64,000 nt of DNA from Trachythela sp. YZ-2020 (Eukaryota; Cnidaria; Anthozoa; Malacalcyonacea; Clavulariidae). Below, in pieces: positions 1 through 9,929 of the stretch; positions within the stretch are counted from its first letter, which is position 1; every line of letters starts with the position of its first letter. The stretch spans positions 4,402,501-4,466,500 of the forward strand of contig JADLSH010000379.1 in NCBI GenBank assembly GCA_016169945.1. Direction: 5' to 3'. The position numbers were made by a program, and so were the translations under genes. Under the pieces are notes generated by a model. It was not told the origin of the DNA and did not search any database. It was given only the letters and a program-made list of their open reading frames with translations.

Positions 1-35
1 ACAACAGCATATGCCAATTACTGTGGGCCCTTTTA

Positions 36-238
36 CCTAACCCACCCTGTCAACTTTCCCTGTGGGAGGAAACCGGAGTACCCGGAGAAAACCCACGACT
101 TTCGGCAGAGCGTTGACTTTACTCTTTTCACTTGAGGACTGGGTTCGAGTCGCATTGAGAAAGTTCTCACTGAGACTTGAACTCGCGGCCTTAGAGGTGA
201 AAGGCAAGTGCGCTAACCTCTTCGCCACCGAAGCCCCA
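36..238 (-). mobile_element. tRNA-derived SINE
   Basis: Read on the minus strand, the sequence starts with a tRNA-like head. An A-box-like TGGCGAAGAGG lies at 227-217 and a B-box-like GAGTTCAAGTC at 184-174, at the spacing expected of an RNA polymerase III promoter. The body ends with a GGGTTTTCTCCGGGTACTCC-type tail common in animal SINEs. It lies just left of the duplicated segment that begins at 241 and is absent from the second copy at 59.5 kb. It is not a functional tRNA, as no cloverleaf was traced. The exact ends are approximate. Confidence 0.6.
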
Positions 239-310
239 GTAAATAATGAACAAATCAACACTTTGGGATAAAAGGTTTGGAGGATATTTAGTGGCGCGGA
301 TATATATATG

Positions 311-442
311 TTATTTACCGGATGGGAGGTCCGTACTGAAAAAATATTTTCCAGAGGTCTCAAAAACGGCTCGAGGCCGAAGGCCGTTTTTGAGACCGAG
401 GGAAAATATTTTTTCAGTACGGACCGACCTAAACGGTAAATA
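311..442. repeat. Long hairpin with GGCCGAAGGCC turn
   Basis: This is a near-perfect palindrome of about 65 bp per arm. TTATTTACCG at the left pairs with CGGTAAATAA at the right, and the turn is at CTCGAGGCCGAAGG (371-384). The same hairpin recurs at 59,935-60,062, where the turn is shortened. No coding content is seen. Confidence 0.85.
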
Positions 443-600
443 ACGTTTTTATATTTTTATCGCTTATAACATAAAAATATACGGAAATTTAGGATACCGT
501 TGACCGTGGTCAGATATCGTAAAAAACCGCCCGCTCACGTAGCCAATCAAATTGCAGGAAAGCGTAGGATACCGCCCGCTCACAAAAAATAAAAAAATAA

Positions 601-693
601 ATGACTTTTATTTTCGAGTGGTGAAAACAATATTTTACGAACGAGTGAAATATGAGTCAAATATTGTTTTTAGCACGAGAAAATAAAAGTCAT
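601..693. repeat. Imperfect hairpin
   Basis: ATGACTTTTATTTTCG at the left pairs with CGAGAAAATAAAAGTCAT at the right, with mismatches toward the centre. It is also present in copy 2 at about 60.2-60.3 kb. Confidence 0.7.
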
Positions 694-1916
694 ATTTCCA
701 AAGCCACCGTTAAATGTTCTTTTTATTATATGGATAAACATTGACAAACTGTCGAGAAGTTGCCATATTGTGATACAAAACAGAAAAGACAAAATGGCGG
801 GAACCCGGTGTTCTCATCGGAACCCGGTGTTCTAGGCTTGCTACAAGTCGACTCGCATTAAAATTTGTTCTAGAGTATAATGACTGGGTTACTACGGACT
901 GGGTTAATACGGAGTAGGTTTATACGGGCGATCTCGAAAAATTGGGCTTAACTGCGCGCCTGGGCTTTACCGTGCGTCTAAATATCCGAATCGACTTGTA
1001 TAGCAAGTCTACCCGTGTTCATGTCATTCTTCTTATGTGCTGTAGAAATTTTATTATATAATGCATAAACGTTATAGATCGTGGAGCCGTAATTACTATT
1101 ATATACTCTTTTGAAAATATGTCACTTTATCACGAACAACATATTTTCAAAGAGTATAGTAGTAATTAACGACGTGAACATCGGCCCGGAGATTAATACA
1201 GACATACATACATTATCAATTCAGCTCACTCCCCGTTGGGGCTTTTCAGTGACCGATTACATCAAGTATCTAGCTTACCTATATTATGTACTTAACCTAC
1301 ATTATTTATTTTTACAATTGTGATATTACTTTCCTAATCTGTCTATCCTAACCCACCCAGTCAACTTTAATAATTAATAACGATTAATATAGTTTTGTTT
1401 TGACCGGCGGATCATGCAGGGGGGTGCGTACCGCGATGTTATTGGCTTTTGTTCGCTCTACACTAAAAACTAAGCGGAAAAGATCAATGAATTTCGAATA
1501 ATTCAATGCTCCTGGTACTAACGAAGAACGGCGTGAAATATTATAGCAAAACAGCTTTGCGTTGACCAGATATTCTGTTTCGTATGCGAAGGTCTTCCCT
1601 CTGTTTCGAGTTTGCGGCAGGTTGACGCGCTTCGACAAGACATGTTGTGCACGCAATATTTGCAAGACAGAATGACGTGGAAGGTCGAAAAATTATAGAA
1701 TTCATTGCTTTGATATTAATCAAGAACGGCATGAAACCGTTAAGGACTATGTCTCGCCGTTTTGGAGAAATACCACATTATGTCCGCGAAAAGAGTCTAG
1801 GTCTTTCAAATTTACACATGGCGGCGTATAATGACACTAATCGTCTGCGAGGACTACAGACAGAGGATACCGAACAAGTTGAAAACGTTTGGATTGCCTT
1901 ATTGAATTTTCTTTAG
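694..1916. other. Non-coding duplicated stretch with a conserved short frame
   Basis: A small hairpin lies at 1,090-1,169 (TAATTACTATTATATACTC pairing with its complement). A plus-strand open frame of 89 codons runs from 1,647 to 1,916 and is preserved in copy 2 (61,256-61,525). The two copies are so similar overall that this is weak evidence for coding. The frame has no recognisable domain. An overlapping minus-strand frame (1,384-1,665) is also open in both copies. I do not call a gene. Confidence 0.4.
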
Positions 1917-1929
1917 GATAGGATAGGAT

Positions 1930-2327
1930 AAAAAATTTATTTAACCACGGTAAGTCCTTTCAGTAAAATATAAATATAGGGTTACAAATACGAATATGAA
2001 AGAAAATTTCAAGTACAAAGAAACTAAATACAGACTACACTACAGACTACAGTACTGTTTTCCAAAGACGCCGTGCAGAAGTTATGTACATTACTTACTC
2101 AGTCTGAAACGTATGTCGACGTATCAAATTTTTGAATGATGATAATGTGGACGCATTTCTTATATTGTTAGGTAAACTATTCCACATAACCGTTCCACTG
2201 TAACTGAGACTTCTTTTATAGAAGTCAGTAGTGGAAAAATAACTGCAAGCATATTCTCAACATTTCTCAGGTTATATGAAGTTAAATCACTGCGATGAAT
2301 GAATCTGTAACTAAGATATTCAGGTGC
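1930..2327 (-). pseudogene. LINE reverse transcriptase C-terminal remnant
   Basis: On the minus strand the frame contains MWNSLPNNIRN followed by TLSSFK, the conserved tail of Jockey/CR1-group reverse transcriptases (WNxLPxxIxxxxSLxxFK). It is preceded by frameshifted traces of a YNLRN-type motif. It ends near the short tandem tail at about 1,917-1,935. The same remnant is in copy 2 at about 61.54-61.94 kb. It cannot encode a working protein. Confidence 0.75.
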
Positions 2328-2331
2328 TTAA

Positions 2332-5300
2332 GGTGGCTCCCTACAGTTAGTACAGTTTGAAACACGATCTATATAGATCAGATGGCGTCCTCGCGTCTCA
2401 CGCGTGGAATCTTCGTGATCCGGTAAAATTTTGAAACAAGCCGCGGGAAGTTATTTTCGAGATTTTTCTGCGAAGAAACCACAATCTTTTCATTATAATC
2501 GTAAATCTTTGAAATTCAAGCAGTACGTATGTTGTTAACCAGTTTCTAAGCTTTCTTTTAGTATGTTTTTTACGTATTTACGTTCAGTATTATCTTTTAT
2601 AATGTTCAAAATCTTCGACTTGTTGCAGTCTAAAAATTCTAAAATGATATTTTATACTCTGCTCAAGGCGGTCTAGAAACTGTCAGAGTAATATAATTCT
2701 TTAAAACAATCAAAAGTTTAAAAACTACTGCATACAACTACAGTACAGACAGTTACGACTTACGAGTTGTCTTTTGAAAAGTTTTCATACCGATTTCAAC
2801 AATATTAAGAGACGTTGGATTAATTCAATGGGTAAATCACTGACAAACCAGACCAGAAAAAAACCACCAACAAACAATCTTGGGTCCAACAAGCCAAGGG
2901 TAACGAAAACGAAGAGAATTTTGCTCGCAATTGTACACCATTTCGGAAAAAAACAGCCTGTTTTACAGCCAGCGAGTCACGCGAAAGACAAGGACATTAG
3001 TCTAGGACCTGTATAGGAGTTTGTATGCATTTCATTTAGCACAGGCAATCTCAACTGTTTTAGGGTAAAATGACCATGGCGGTCAACATGCATATGTGCG
3101 AAAACCTGAATCCGGGACGAAAGTCCTGAAATGACCCCGCCTTGAAACGGCAGTGCCGACATAGCTCTAACTTCCGAAAAGCAGAAGTGACAGCCTTTCT
3201 GAAGTGCTTATAGTGTTTAGAAGGTTGCTTTTAGGGGTAGTTATTGGAAGGAAAAATTTGTCTAAGTATAATATTTTACAAGAAAATGACCATGCACCAC
3301 CCCAGGTCAACTGCTAATTATCCATGAAATAACTAATATACCTGGCAGAGATTAAATTTTCTTATTTCCTAACAATTTTTATCATGGGATGAAAAACTAT
3401 GCTTAATTTAATATAATTATTGTAGATTTCATAAGGATTGACATTGTTTTGTTTAAATATAATACATTTTATTTCACTTACCCCCCACCAAAACACGATT
3501 TCAGCCATATTTTGCCGTCTTGTTTGCTTTTTATCGCCGAGTCTCGCAAGTATCATCCAATTGTTGTACTTTTACATAATGATAGATGGCTAAAGAAGAT
3601 TTCAACCAAGTTTCGTCAAGTTTTGAAGCAGTGCAGTGTATTTTATCTTCGATATTGTGTCCTTCGATATTTCGTCAAATAGCGGCCATTGCAATGCCTC
3701 GCCGCTTGTCTTCCCGATAAATGCCACTTCTTCGTCTTCATATGTATTTAGATTACAGTATCCAAGAGTACTTCATCGTAGAATAGTCCCAATCGAAAAA
3801 CTAGAGTAGTATAGTCCCACTTGAAAAGAAAAAACCTCCCATAACAAATTTAGGATCAGAATCAAAGACACAACTTTAAAAATAATTTGAAAGTCACGCG
3901 CAGAGTCACGCGCAATCTTCGCGAAAACTCCTCGTGGCTACTTGACTGGGGGGGCCAAATATTTTCACGAAACGCTGGTTCGCCACCACAGAACCCAGTA
4001 AATATATTATATTTATGGTATTTTTATGATTTATGATAAAAACAATAGAAAATACGCAAATATTTATTGTTTTTTTCATAAATTATAAAAATACAATAAA
4101 TATAATATATTTACTGGGTTCTGTGGTGGCGAACAGCGTTTCGTGAAAATATTTCCCGTCAAGTAGCCACGAGGAGTTTTCGCGAAGATTGCGCGTGACT
4201 TTCAAATTATTTTTAAAGTTGTGTCTTTGTTCTGATCCTAAATTTGTTATGGGAGGTTTTTTTCTTTTCAAGTGGGACTATACTACTCTAGTTTTTCGAT
4301 TGGGACTATTCTACAATGAAGTACTCTTGGATACTGTAATCTAAATACATATGAAGACGAAGAAGTGGCATTTATCGGGAAGACAAGCGGCGAGGCATTG
4401 CAATGGCCGCTATTTGACGAAATATCGAAGGACACAATATCGAAGATAAAATACACTGCACTGCTTCAAAACTTGACGAAACTTCTTGCTGAAATCTTCT
4501 TTAGCCATCTATCATTATGTAAAAGTACAACAATTGATGATACTTGCGAGACTCGGCGATAAAAAGCAAACAAGACGGCAAAATATGGCTGAAATCGTGT
4601 TTTGTGGGGTAAGTGAAATAAAATGTATTATATTTAAACAAAACAATGTCAATCCTTATGAAATCTACAATAATTATATTAAATTAAGCATAGTTTTTCA
4701 TCCCATGATAAAAATTGTTAGGAAATAAGAAAATTTATCTCTGCCAGGTATATTAGTTATTTCATGGATAATTAGCAGTTGACCTGGGGGTGGTGCATGG
4801 TCATTTCCTTGTAAAATATTATACTTAGACAAATTTTTCCTTCCAATAACTACCCCTAAAAGCAACCTTCTAAACACTATAAGCACTTCAGAAAGGCTGT
4901 CGTTTTTGCTTTTCGGAAGTTAGAGCTATGTCGGCACTGCCGTTTCAGGGCGGGGTCATTTTCAGGACTTTCGTCCCGGATTCAGGTTTTCGCACATATG
5001 CCATGTTGACCGCCATGGTCATTTTATCCTAAAACAGTTGAGATTGCCTGTGCTAAATGAAATGCATACAAACTCCTATACAGGTCCTAGACTACATGCG
5101 CAGATGCCGTTCTTGTCGAATTGAAATTCTGTTTGCCCGCGTAAGTTTTGTGCGTGGCTTAATGGCTTTAGTTTTAATTTCCTTCGGTGAAAATTCTTAA
5201 ATTTTTGTATAGTCAACTTACAAGTCGCCTTTTTTAATATATCCAAATTTTGGAAAAATTTACAGATAAGTTTTCTCAGAACAAAAATTTGCAAATATCT

Positions 5301-5639
5301 AAAAAACTTATCCTACAACCTACCTTAATTTTTTTATATAATGTTCCGCTTAGTATTCCAAATTTACTTGAAAATTTAAAAAAAAATTCACCGAAGGAAA
5401 TTCAAGTAATTTTATTTTTTGTCCAATTTATAGGATATGACTACTATAGTTCATACGCTGTTGTTACCATAGCAACGCGACTGTGGTATATTTAGAACCC
5501 ATAGGTTGGACACATAACAGTTATATTAATAGTTATTACCCAAAAAGCAACTATATATTTCACAAACATGAAGATATGTGTTGCAATAGGGAAAGCACAT
5601 TTTCACCCCTTGTTTTTATAATAACTGTAGGGAGCCACC
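2332..5639. mobile_element. TTAA-flanked DNA element with nested palindrome
   Basis: Terminal inverted repeats GGTGGCTCCCTACAGTTA (left) and TAACTGTAGGGAGCCACC (right) are bounded by TTAA at 2,328-2,331 and 5,640-5,643. The duplicated locus has a single TTAA at 61,937-61,940, which is the exact unoccupied site. A TTAA target is typical of the piggyBac and Kolobok superfamilies; these ends do not decide between them. No transposase frame is visible, so the element is non-autonomous. A second element (3,000-5,092) is nested inside. Confidence 0.92.
3000..5092. mobile_element. 2.1 kb near-perfect palindromic (foldback) element
   Basis: The two halves are reverse complements over about 1 kb each, meeting at about 4,046 with only a few tens of unpaired bases. 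The ends are GTCTAGGACCTGTATA and its complement, and each is flanked by TA (2,998-2,999; 5,093-5,094), consistent with a TA target duplication as in the Tc1/mariner group. A frame encoding MAEIVF...IYNNYIKLS appears in both arms (3,362-3,556 minus; 4,486-4,728 plus), followed in the DNA by GTAAGTG. It may be captured exon sequence. The terminal region of about 180 bp is shared with 55,866-58,236. Confidence 0.9.
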
Positions 5640-5643
5640 TTAA

Positions 5644-8110
5644 GCATTTAAAACTTTGTACATTATAAACGGTAATAATTGTCTCTAGAGGAACAAAGTT
5701 CCTAATGCGCTTCATGGCACTGATTCCAGAGGCAACCTTTTTAGAAATCTTTCCATGATCCAGATTTTTCCATGTCAAATTCGAATCAATTGTAAGTCCA
5801 AGTGTTTGGAAGAAAATACTTGTTTGATCAAATTATTATTTATCTCAATGCGTGGATTTTCCAAAGTATGAGAAAGACGTTGTCTAGAGCCAATAAGCAT
5901 GAACTCAGTTTTTTTCATATTTAATGTTAATTTATTTGCCGCAAGCCAAATATGAAGTTTTTCCAAATCATAATTGAGGCATTCGTTAATTTGGTCAGTG
6001 AAATGACTTGCATAAGTTAAACTGGTATAATCAGCGTACATTCTGGTTTGAGAATAGCGAAGACAGTTAGGTAAGTCATTAATATATAATAGAAACAAAA
6101 GAGACCCAAGGATGGTCCCTTGAGGCACACCAGTTTTAACAAAAGTTTTAGATGACTAACCATTACTTACAACGCAGGTTTGGGTACGGTCTTGGGGATA
6201 TGATTTAAACCAGCTTAATGCAAGACCAGTCACCCCATAGTACTCAAGTTTAGACAGCAGTATGGTATGGTCAACCGTATCAAAGGTCTTCTTTAAGTCC
6301 AGAAACACAACAGCATTAATATTGCCTTGGTCAATATTCAAGACCAACTATCAGTCGCTTCCAGTAGTGCAGGCAAGCTAGTAGAATGCATAGAACGAAA
6401 ACCAGATTGACAAGTTGACAATAACTTATTACCAACCAAGCAGTTATACATGCAGTTGGTCATAAATTATTCGTTTTGCAACTACTGGTTCGATTGATAT
6501 GGGTCTATAATTCGTTAAATCACAGCGCTTACCCAAGTTCTTATTTATCGGAGTAACTGTAGCATTTTTCCATTCGTCAGGGAAAATCCCTGTTTTGATA
6601 GAAAGATTAAATAAATATGCTAATGATTCAGAAATCAAGTCTGGGCATTCTTTAAGAAGTTTAGCTGAGATATTATCCAGGCCTGTAGATTTCGATTTAC
6701 ATAGCTTCGACAAAAGTGAAAAAACAGAGAATTGGTCTGTTTGCTGCAGAAAAAATCGATTGCTTGCTTGAGACAGATAATCTTTATAACAAGCATCGAT
6801 ATTTCCTACATTTTTTGCAAATTCAGGACCAATCTCGGCAAAGTATTGGTTAAAGCTCTCATGCAGCTATTCCATTTGGGTTATTTAACTTGGTGCCATC
6901 GACATTGATTTCGTTTGATCACTGGTTTAATGTTACGTGACATAACCTTATTAATAGTTTGCCAGGTTTTTCGTGAGTTGCCATCGCAGTTATTTAAGGC
7001 GCTGGTATAATAACGTTTTTTAGCACTCTTAATTTCATTATTAGCCTGATTTCTTGCTTTTCTAAAGCTTGACCAATCTATGGGGTCATTGAATTTCACT
7101 GCTTTAGTTCTTAAGCTATCTCTCTTGTAAATCTTTTACTTGGGAATTAATCCATGGACTTTTAGATTTACGTATGCGCCTACATCGAACTGGAGCATGT
7201 TTATCGCAGACTGCATGCTAAAACCATTGTTTTCCAATTAGACCACATTTCATTAGGATTTTCTAAATGTTTAAGAGCATTCCAAGGTTGAGAGCGAATA
7301 TCATCACGGAAATTATTCACATTAAAATTTTTAAATTGTCTATAACATTAACTTTCTTTACCCCTGTGGACACATGTGGTATAGACAGTCTACGACAAGC
7401 ATAAACCATGCAGTGATCGCTGATACCAATATGCGACTCTCCGCTGCACACAATTTTATTTAATTTGTGCAATTTGTAAATATAAGATCAATGAGCGAAC
7501 TACTTGTACTTGTAATCCACGTGGGCTCGTTAATTAATTGTTCTAAGTTGTAAATCTCCGAAATATTTTGAAGCTGATTTGTAGCTACATCAGTCATATT
7601 GGAGAATAATTACAATTCAGATCACCCAAAATGAAATGCTCAACATCTTCAGAATCAAGTTTACCAACTAGAGCCTCAAAATGTTGAAACAAATCTAGTG
7701 ATGAATTAGGAGGTCTATACCATGTGGTAACAACAAAAGGCTTTGATCTTCGTTTAGTTACCTCAATAGATAAAGCCATAAGATGTTCAAAGTCTAAATC
7801 ATTTCTAATATACTATAATTTATTGTCGATGGCACATAGATGCAAACTCCTCCCCCATTTCTATTTCTGTCGTGGCGTACAATAAAATAACCATCAATAT
7901 GAACCTCGTCATCACTGATGGTTTCGTCGAGCCGTGTTTCACTTATTGCTATTATGTCAAATAATTGACTGCCAAGTAAAACCCGCAGCTCATCAATATG
8001 TTTTGGTAAACTAGTAATGTTTAAACATCCCAATTTAAGGCCACGAATACTAGGAGATGGTTGGTGGGTTGCATAACTATAGGTGCTGTAGTCACAGGGT
8101 GAGTTGCTAG
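5644..8110 (-). pseudogene. LINE ORF2 remnant: endonuclease and reverse transcriptase
   Basis: This is the second ORF of the LINE, broken by many stops and frameshifts. The endonuclease (exonuclease-endonuclease-phosphatase fold) is seen from 8,110 to 7,594 with ISETRLD, NGGGVCIYV and GDLN motifs. Reverse-transcriptase blocks follow: [39 protein letters not shown] and a catalytic block reading YADY instead of YADD. The second aspartate is therefore lost. Copy 2 carries the same Asp-to-Tyr change (YDDY), so the element was dead before duplication. The frame runs off into the TTAA element at 5,639. LINE identity is certain; clade assignment is only to the Jockey/CR1 group. Confidence 0.88.
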
Positions 8111-8300
8111 TCAATTGTGTCTAACATGTGTAATAAAGTTAGAGGCCAGCTTCGTTGTCCCTACTGTTGATAAATGCAGTCCACTAAGATTAAGGTCTTC
8201 TTTTAAAATATTTGCGTTAGTAATGACAGACCAGCCACTTTGCTTTGCTAGCTTAGCAACAATTCGGTTGATTTCATTATTTAATGCATCGTTGGCTCTC
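8111..8300 (-). pseudogene. LINE ORF1 remnant: C-terminal part of SGNH hydrolase
   Basis: A minus-strand frame ends just before the endonuclease and contains LKEDLNLSGLHLSTVG followed by TTKLASNF. This resembles the last block of SGNH/GDSL esterases (DxxH, then a GxxxLA helix), a domain known in ORF1 proteins of CR1-type LINEs. The N-terminal part, with the GDS nucleophile, is missing. Upstream the frame runs straight into a 15-bp minisatellite, so the fragment looks truncated by, or fused to, that array. Confidence 0.6.
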
Positions 8301-8319
8301 AATATAGGCATGTTGTATA

Positions 8320-8457
8320 AAACATGGACTGGACTATGGATTGGACTGGACTTGTAAACTATGGACTGGACTTGTAAAACATGGACTTGTAAAACATGGA
8401 CTTGTAAAACATGGACTTGTAAAACATGGACTTGTAAAACATGGACTTGTAAAACAT
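8320..8457. repeat. 15-bp tandem repeat array
   Basis: The unit GTAAAACATGGACTT is repeated about six times almost perfectly from about 8,370, after two variant copies containing ATGGACTGGACTTGTAA. Because 15 is a multiple of three, all frames stay open, giving pseudo-protein repeats (CKTWT or VLQVH) that are not evidence of coding. Confidence 0.95.
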
Positions 8458-9083
8458 GTGCATTATTATATGCATTATATAATAAACATGTCGAGCACAT
8501 TAAACATTACGTGCACACAATACAACTACAAAATATCTTGTCACCCCCTGCCCCCACCTTATTTTGCCCTCGGAATTGGACAGACAATAACGAAATAGAT
8601 TGGACCGAGTCAACATAATTTAACTTCGAAAATATTTAATCCTTTTTGCATATCTATGTTAAATAGTTTTTTAACTAACATTTTGACAAGAAAACTTCTA
8701 CTATTTACAGGCATACAAAGGCATACATTTTCTATCATAGCTAGAATGTGGTAATTAAGCCTAATTTGCACAACATGAATTGCGATAATATATTTCATTG
8801 TCCTTAGTGCCCAACAAATAATTACTGGTATCCATTATTAAATATTCAATCGTATCCGTGTGAAGGAAAGCTTGGCTGTAGTGATGTCCGCAAACGGAAA
8901 TTGCCAACACAGTCAATCAAGATATATGTTATAGTCTGAAAACTCGATGGCTTACGATAAATATCCCTCCGTGCATGTACACTGTATAGTATGGTAGAGT
9001 TAATAATCGGCCTGTCACTAAGTTACTCATTTCCCAAAAATGTGTCTATGGTATAAAACCATGTACAAACGTCTTTTGCATCT
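8458..9083. other. Intergenic, nothing recognised
   Basis: This is AT-rich sequence with only short chance open frames. I see no motif, inverted repeat or tandem repeat worth naming. Confidence 0.5.
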
Positions 9084-9411
9084 TCAGTTAATTTGTTGAA
9101 AATTAAGTCCCAATTTAACAAATATCAAATCATAATGTTCTTGATGAAGAAATGGGATCAGATCGTCGGGGAAGTGGCAGGATGCAGGTGTAAATTCGGG
9201 TAGTGCATTTCGCGCACAATACTGGCTAATGTGTATATATACCGGTGAGATCGATGGAGAGACTTGCATTACCCCGTTCCTTGACATATTTTCGGTGGAG
9301 CCTGGTGATAAGAATAAGGTCGTGTGGTGGAGAAGGTATTGGTTTTAGCTGATCCCAGCATCCATAGCAACGCGATACTCTGCTATCAAGGAATGGCAAC
9401 CTCCCAAACAC
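9084..9411 (-). pseudogene. Fragment of a Cys/His C-terminal domain (CYGC type)
   Basis: Two overlapping minus-strand frames join into one plausible domain. The first reads SRCYGCWDQLKP followed by a PPHDLILITR block (9,411 to about 9,260). The second continues with VYIHISQYCARNA, FTPASCHFPDDL and LHQEHYDLIF and stops at 9,084. The pattern is CxxC, then PxDLV, then HxxxxC, then F-P-L-x-H. From memory it resembles the C-terminal domain of uncharacterised proteins abundant in cnidarian and other invertebrate genomes, often in transposon-like settings. One frameshift near 9,260 breaks it. No upstream coding part was found. Confidence 0.4.
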
Positions 9412-9414
9412 GAA

Positions 9415-9600
9415 TACGCCAGGGCTAGGCGAACGCGATTTGGCAACTGCGGCGCGAGCTTTCGATTTTCAATGACATTTAACGACATTTAACTTTAATC
9501 CTGTTCTATGCTATTCGAATATTCGGAAGCACTTTACAAATTTTTAGCTATTTGGTCTGCATATTTTGTAAAATTTCCTTCCATTGACGGTTTTTAATGA
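9415..9600. mobile_element. Diverged MITE-like fragment
   Basis: The minus strand resembles the MITE at 47,321-47,515. Both share the GGAAGGAAATTT block, CTTC(C/T)GAATATT, ACAGGATNAAAGTTA and an adjacent CG-rich end. The terminal inverted repeats are too degraded here to define ends. Confidence 0.45.
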
Positions 9601-9929
9601 CATTTCATTATAATTCCGCGTAAAGTCCGTAAAGAACAGGAAAACAAGCTAAGAAACACAGTTGCAAATACATCATTTTTATTTCAACATGAGTAGGATA
9701 ACTAAGTACAGTATATTACAAACAATGAAACAACTTAAACAAACAGGTTTTTATAACTTATAAACTCGCAGGCTCAGAGTCAGATTGAGTGCAAAAAAAT
9801 ATCAAAAAGTTGAGATGCTGCACTGGACAATCATCATTGCCAACGAGAAAAAAAAATAAAGAGAGCTTCCCATAAGCAAAAGACAAATAAGACATGGCAT
9901 ACTATTACGTTAACAATTAATTTAATAGA
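9601..9929. other. Intergenic, nothing recognised
   Basis: AT-rich sequence with stops in all frames. No repeat structure was noted except proximity to the inverted repeat starting at about 9,930. Confidence 0.4.

Larger units (their letters stand above)
241..7698. repeat. Segmental duplication, copy 1
   Basis: This stretch is nearly identical to 59,522-64,000 in the same orientation. Homology starts at AAATAATGAACAAATC in both and runs to the window end, so the true length is unknown. The copies differ by two clean insertions: a 3.3 kb TTAA element here (2,332-5,639) and a 332 bp MITE in copy 2. Both share the same LINE at the same place and the same inactivating change in its reverse transcriptase. 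One duplicated locus is therefore more likely than two independent LINE insertions. Confidence 0.9.
1917..8320 (-). mobile_element. Degenerate LINE (Jockey/CR1 group), copy 1
   Basis: The element reads on the minus strand: an SGNH-type ORF1 remnant (8,111-8,300), an endonuclease (8,110-7,594), a reverse transcriptase (7,099-5,775) and a 3' end at about 1,917. There the minus strand shows a short (TATCC)n-type tail, as in CR1/L2-like LINEs. It is interrupted at 2,332-5,639 by a TTAA-flanked DNA element. Before the duplication it also appears to have lost the region between the catalytic core and the C-terminal block, because both copies jump directly to the terminal motif. Confidence 0.85.

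Noticed and set aside
174..227. Functional tRNA gene
   Set aside because: A and B boxes are present, but the sequence continues into a SINE body and no cloverleaf could be traced.
1384..1916. Overlapping open frames conserved in both duplicates
   Set aside because: The whole segment is nearly identical between copies, so conservation of a frame is not evidence of coding. No domain is visible.
8341..8618. Repetitive proteins of CKTWT or VLQVH type
   Set aside because: They are translations of a 15-bp tandem array, open in every frame by arithmetic.
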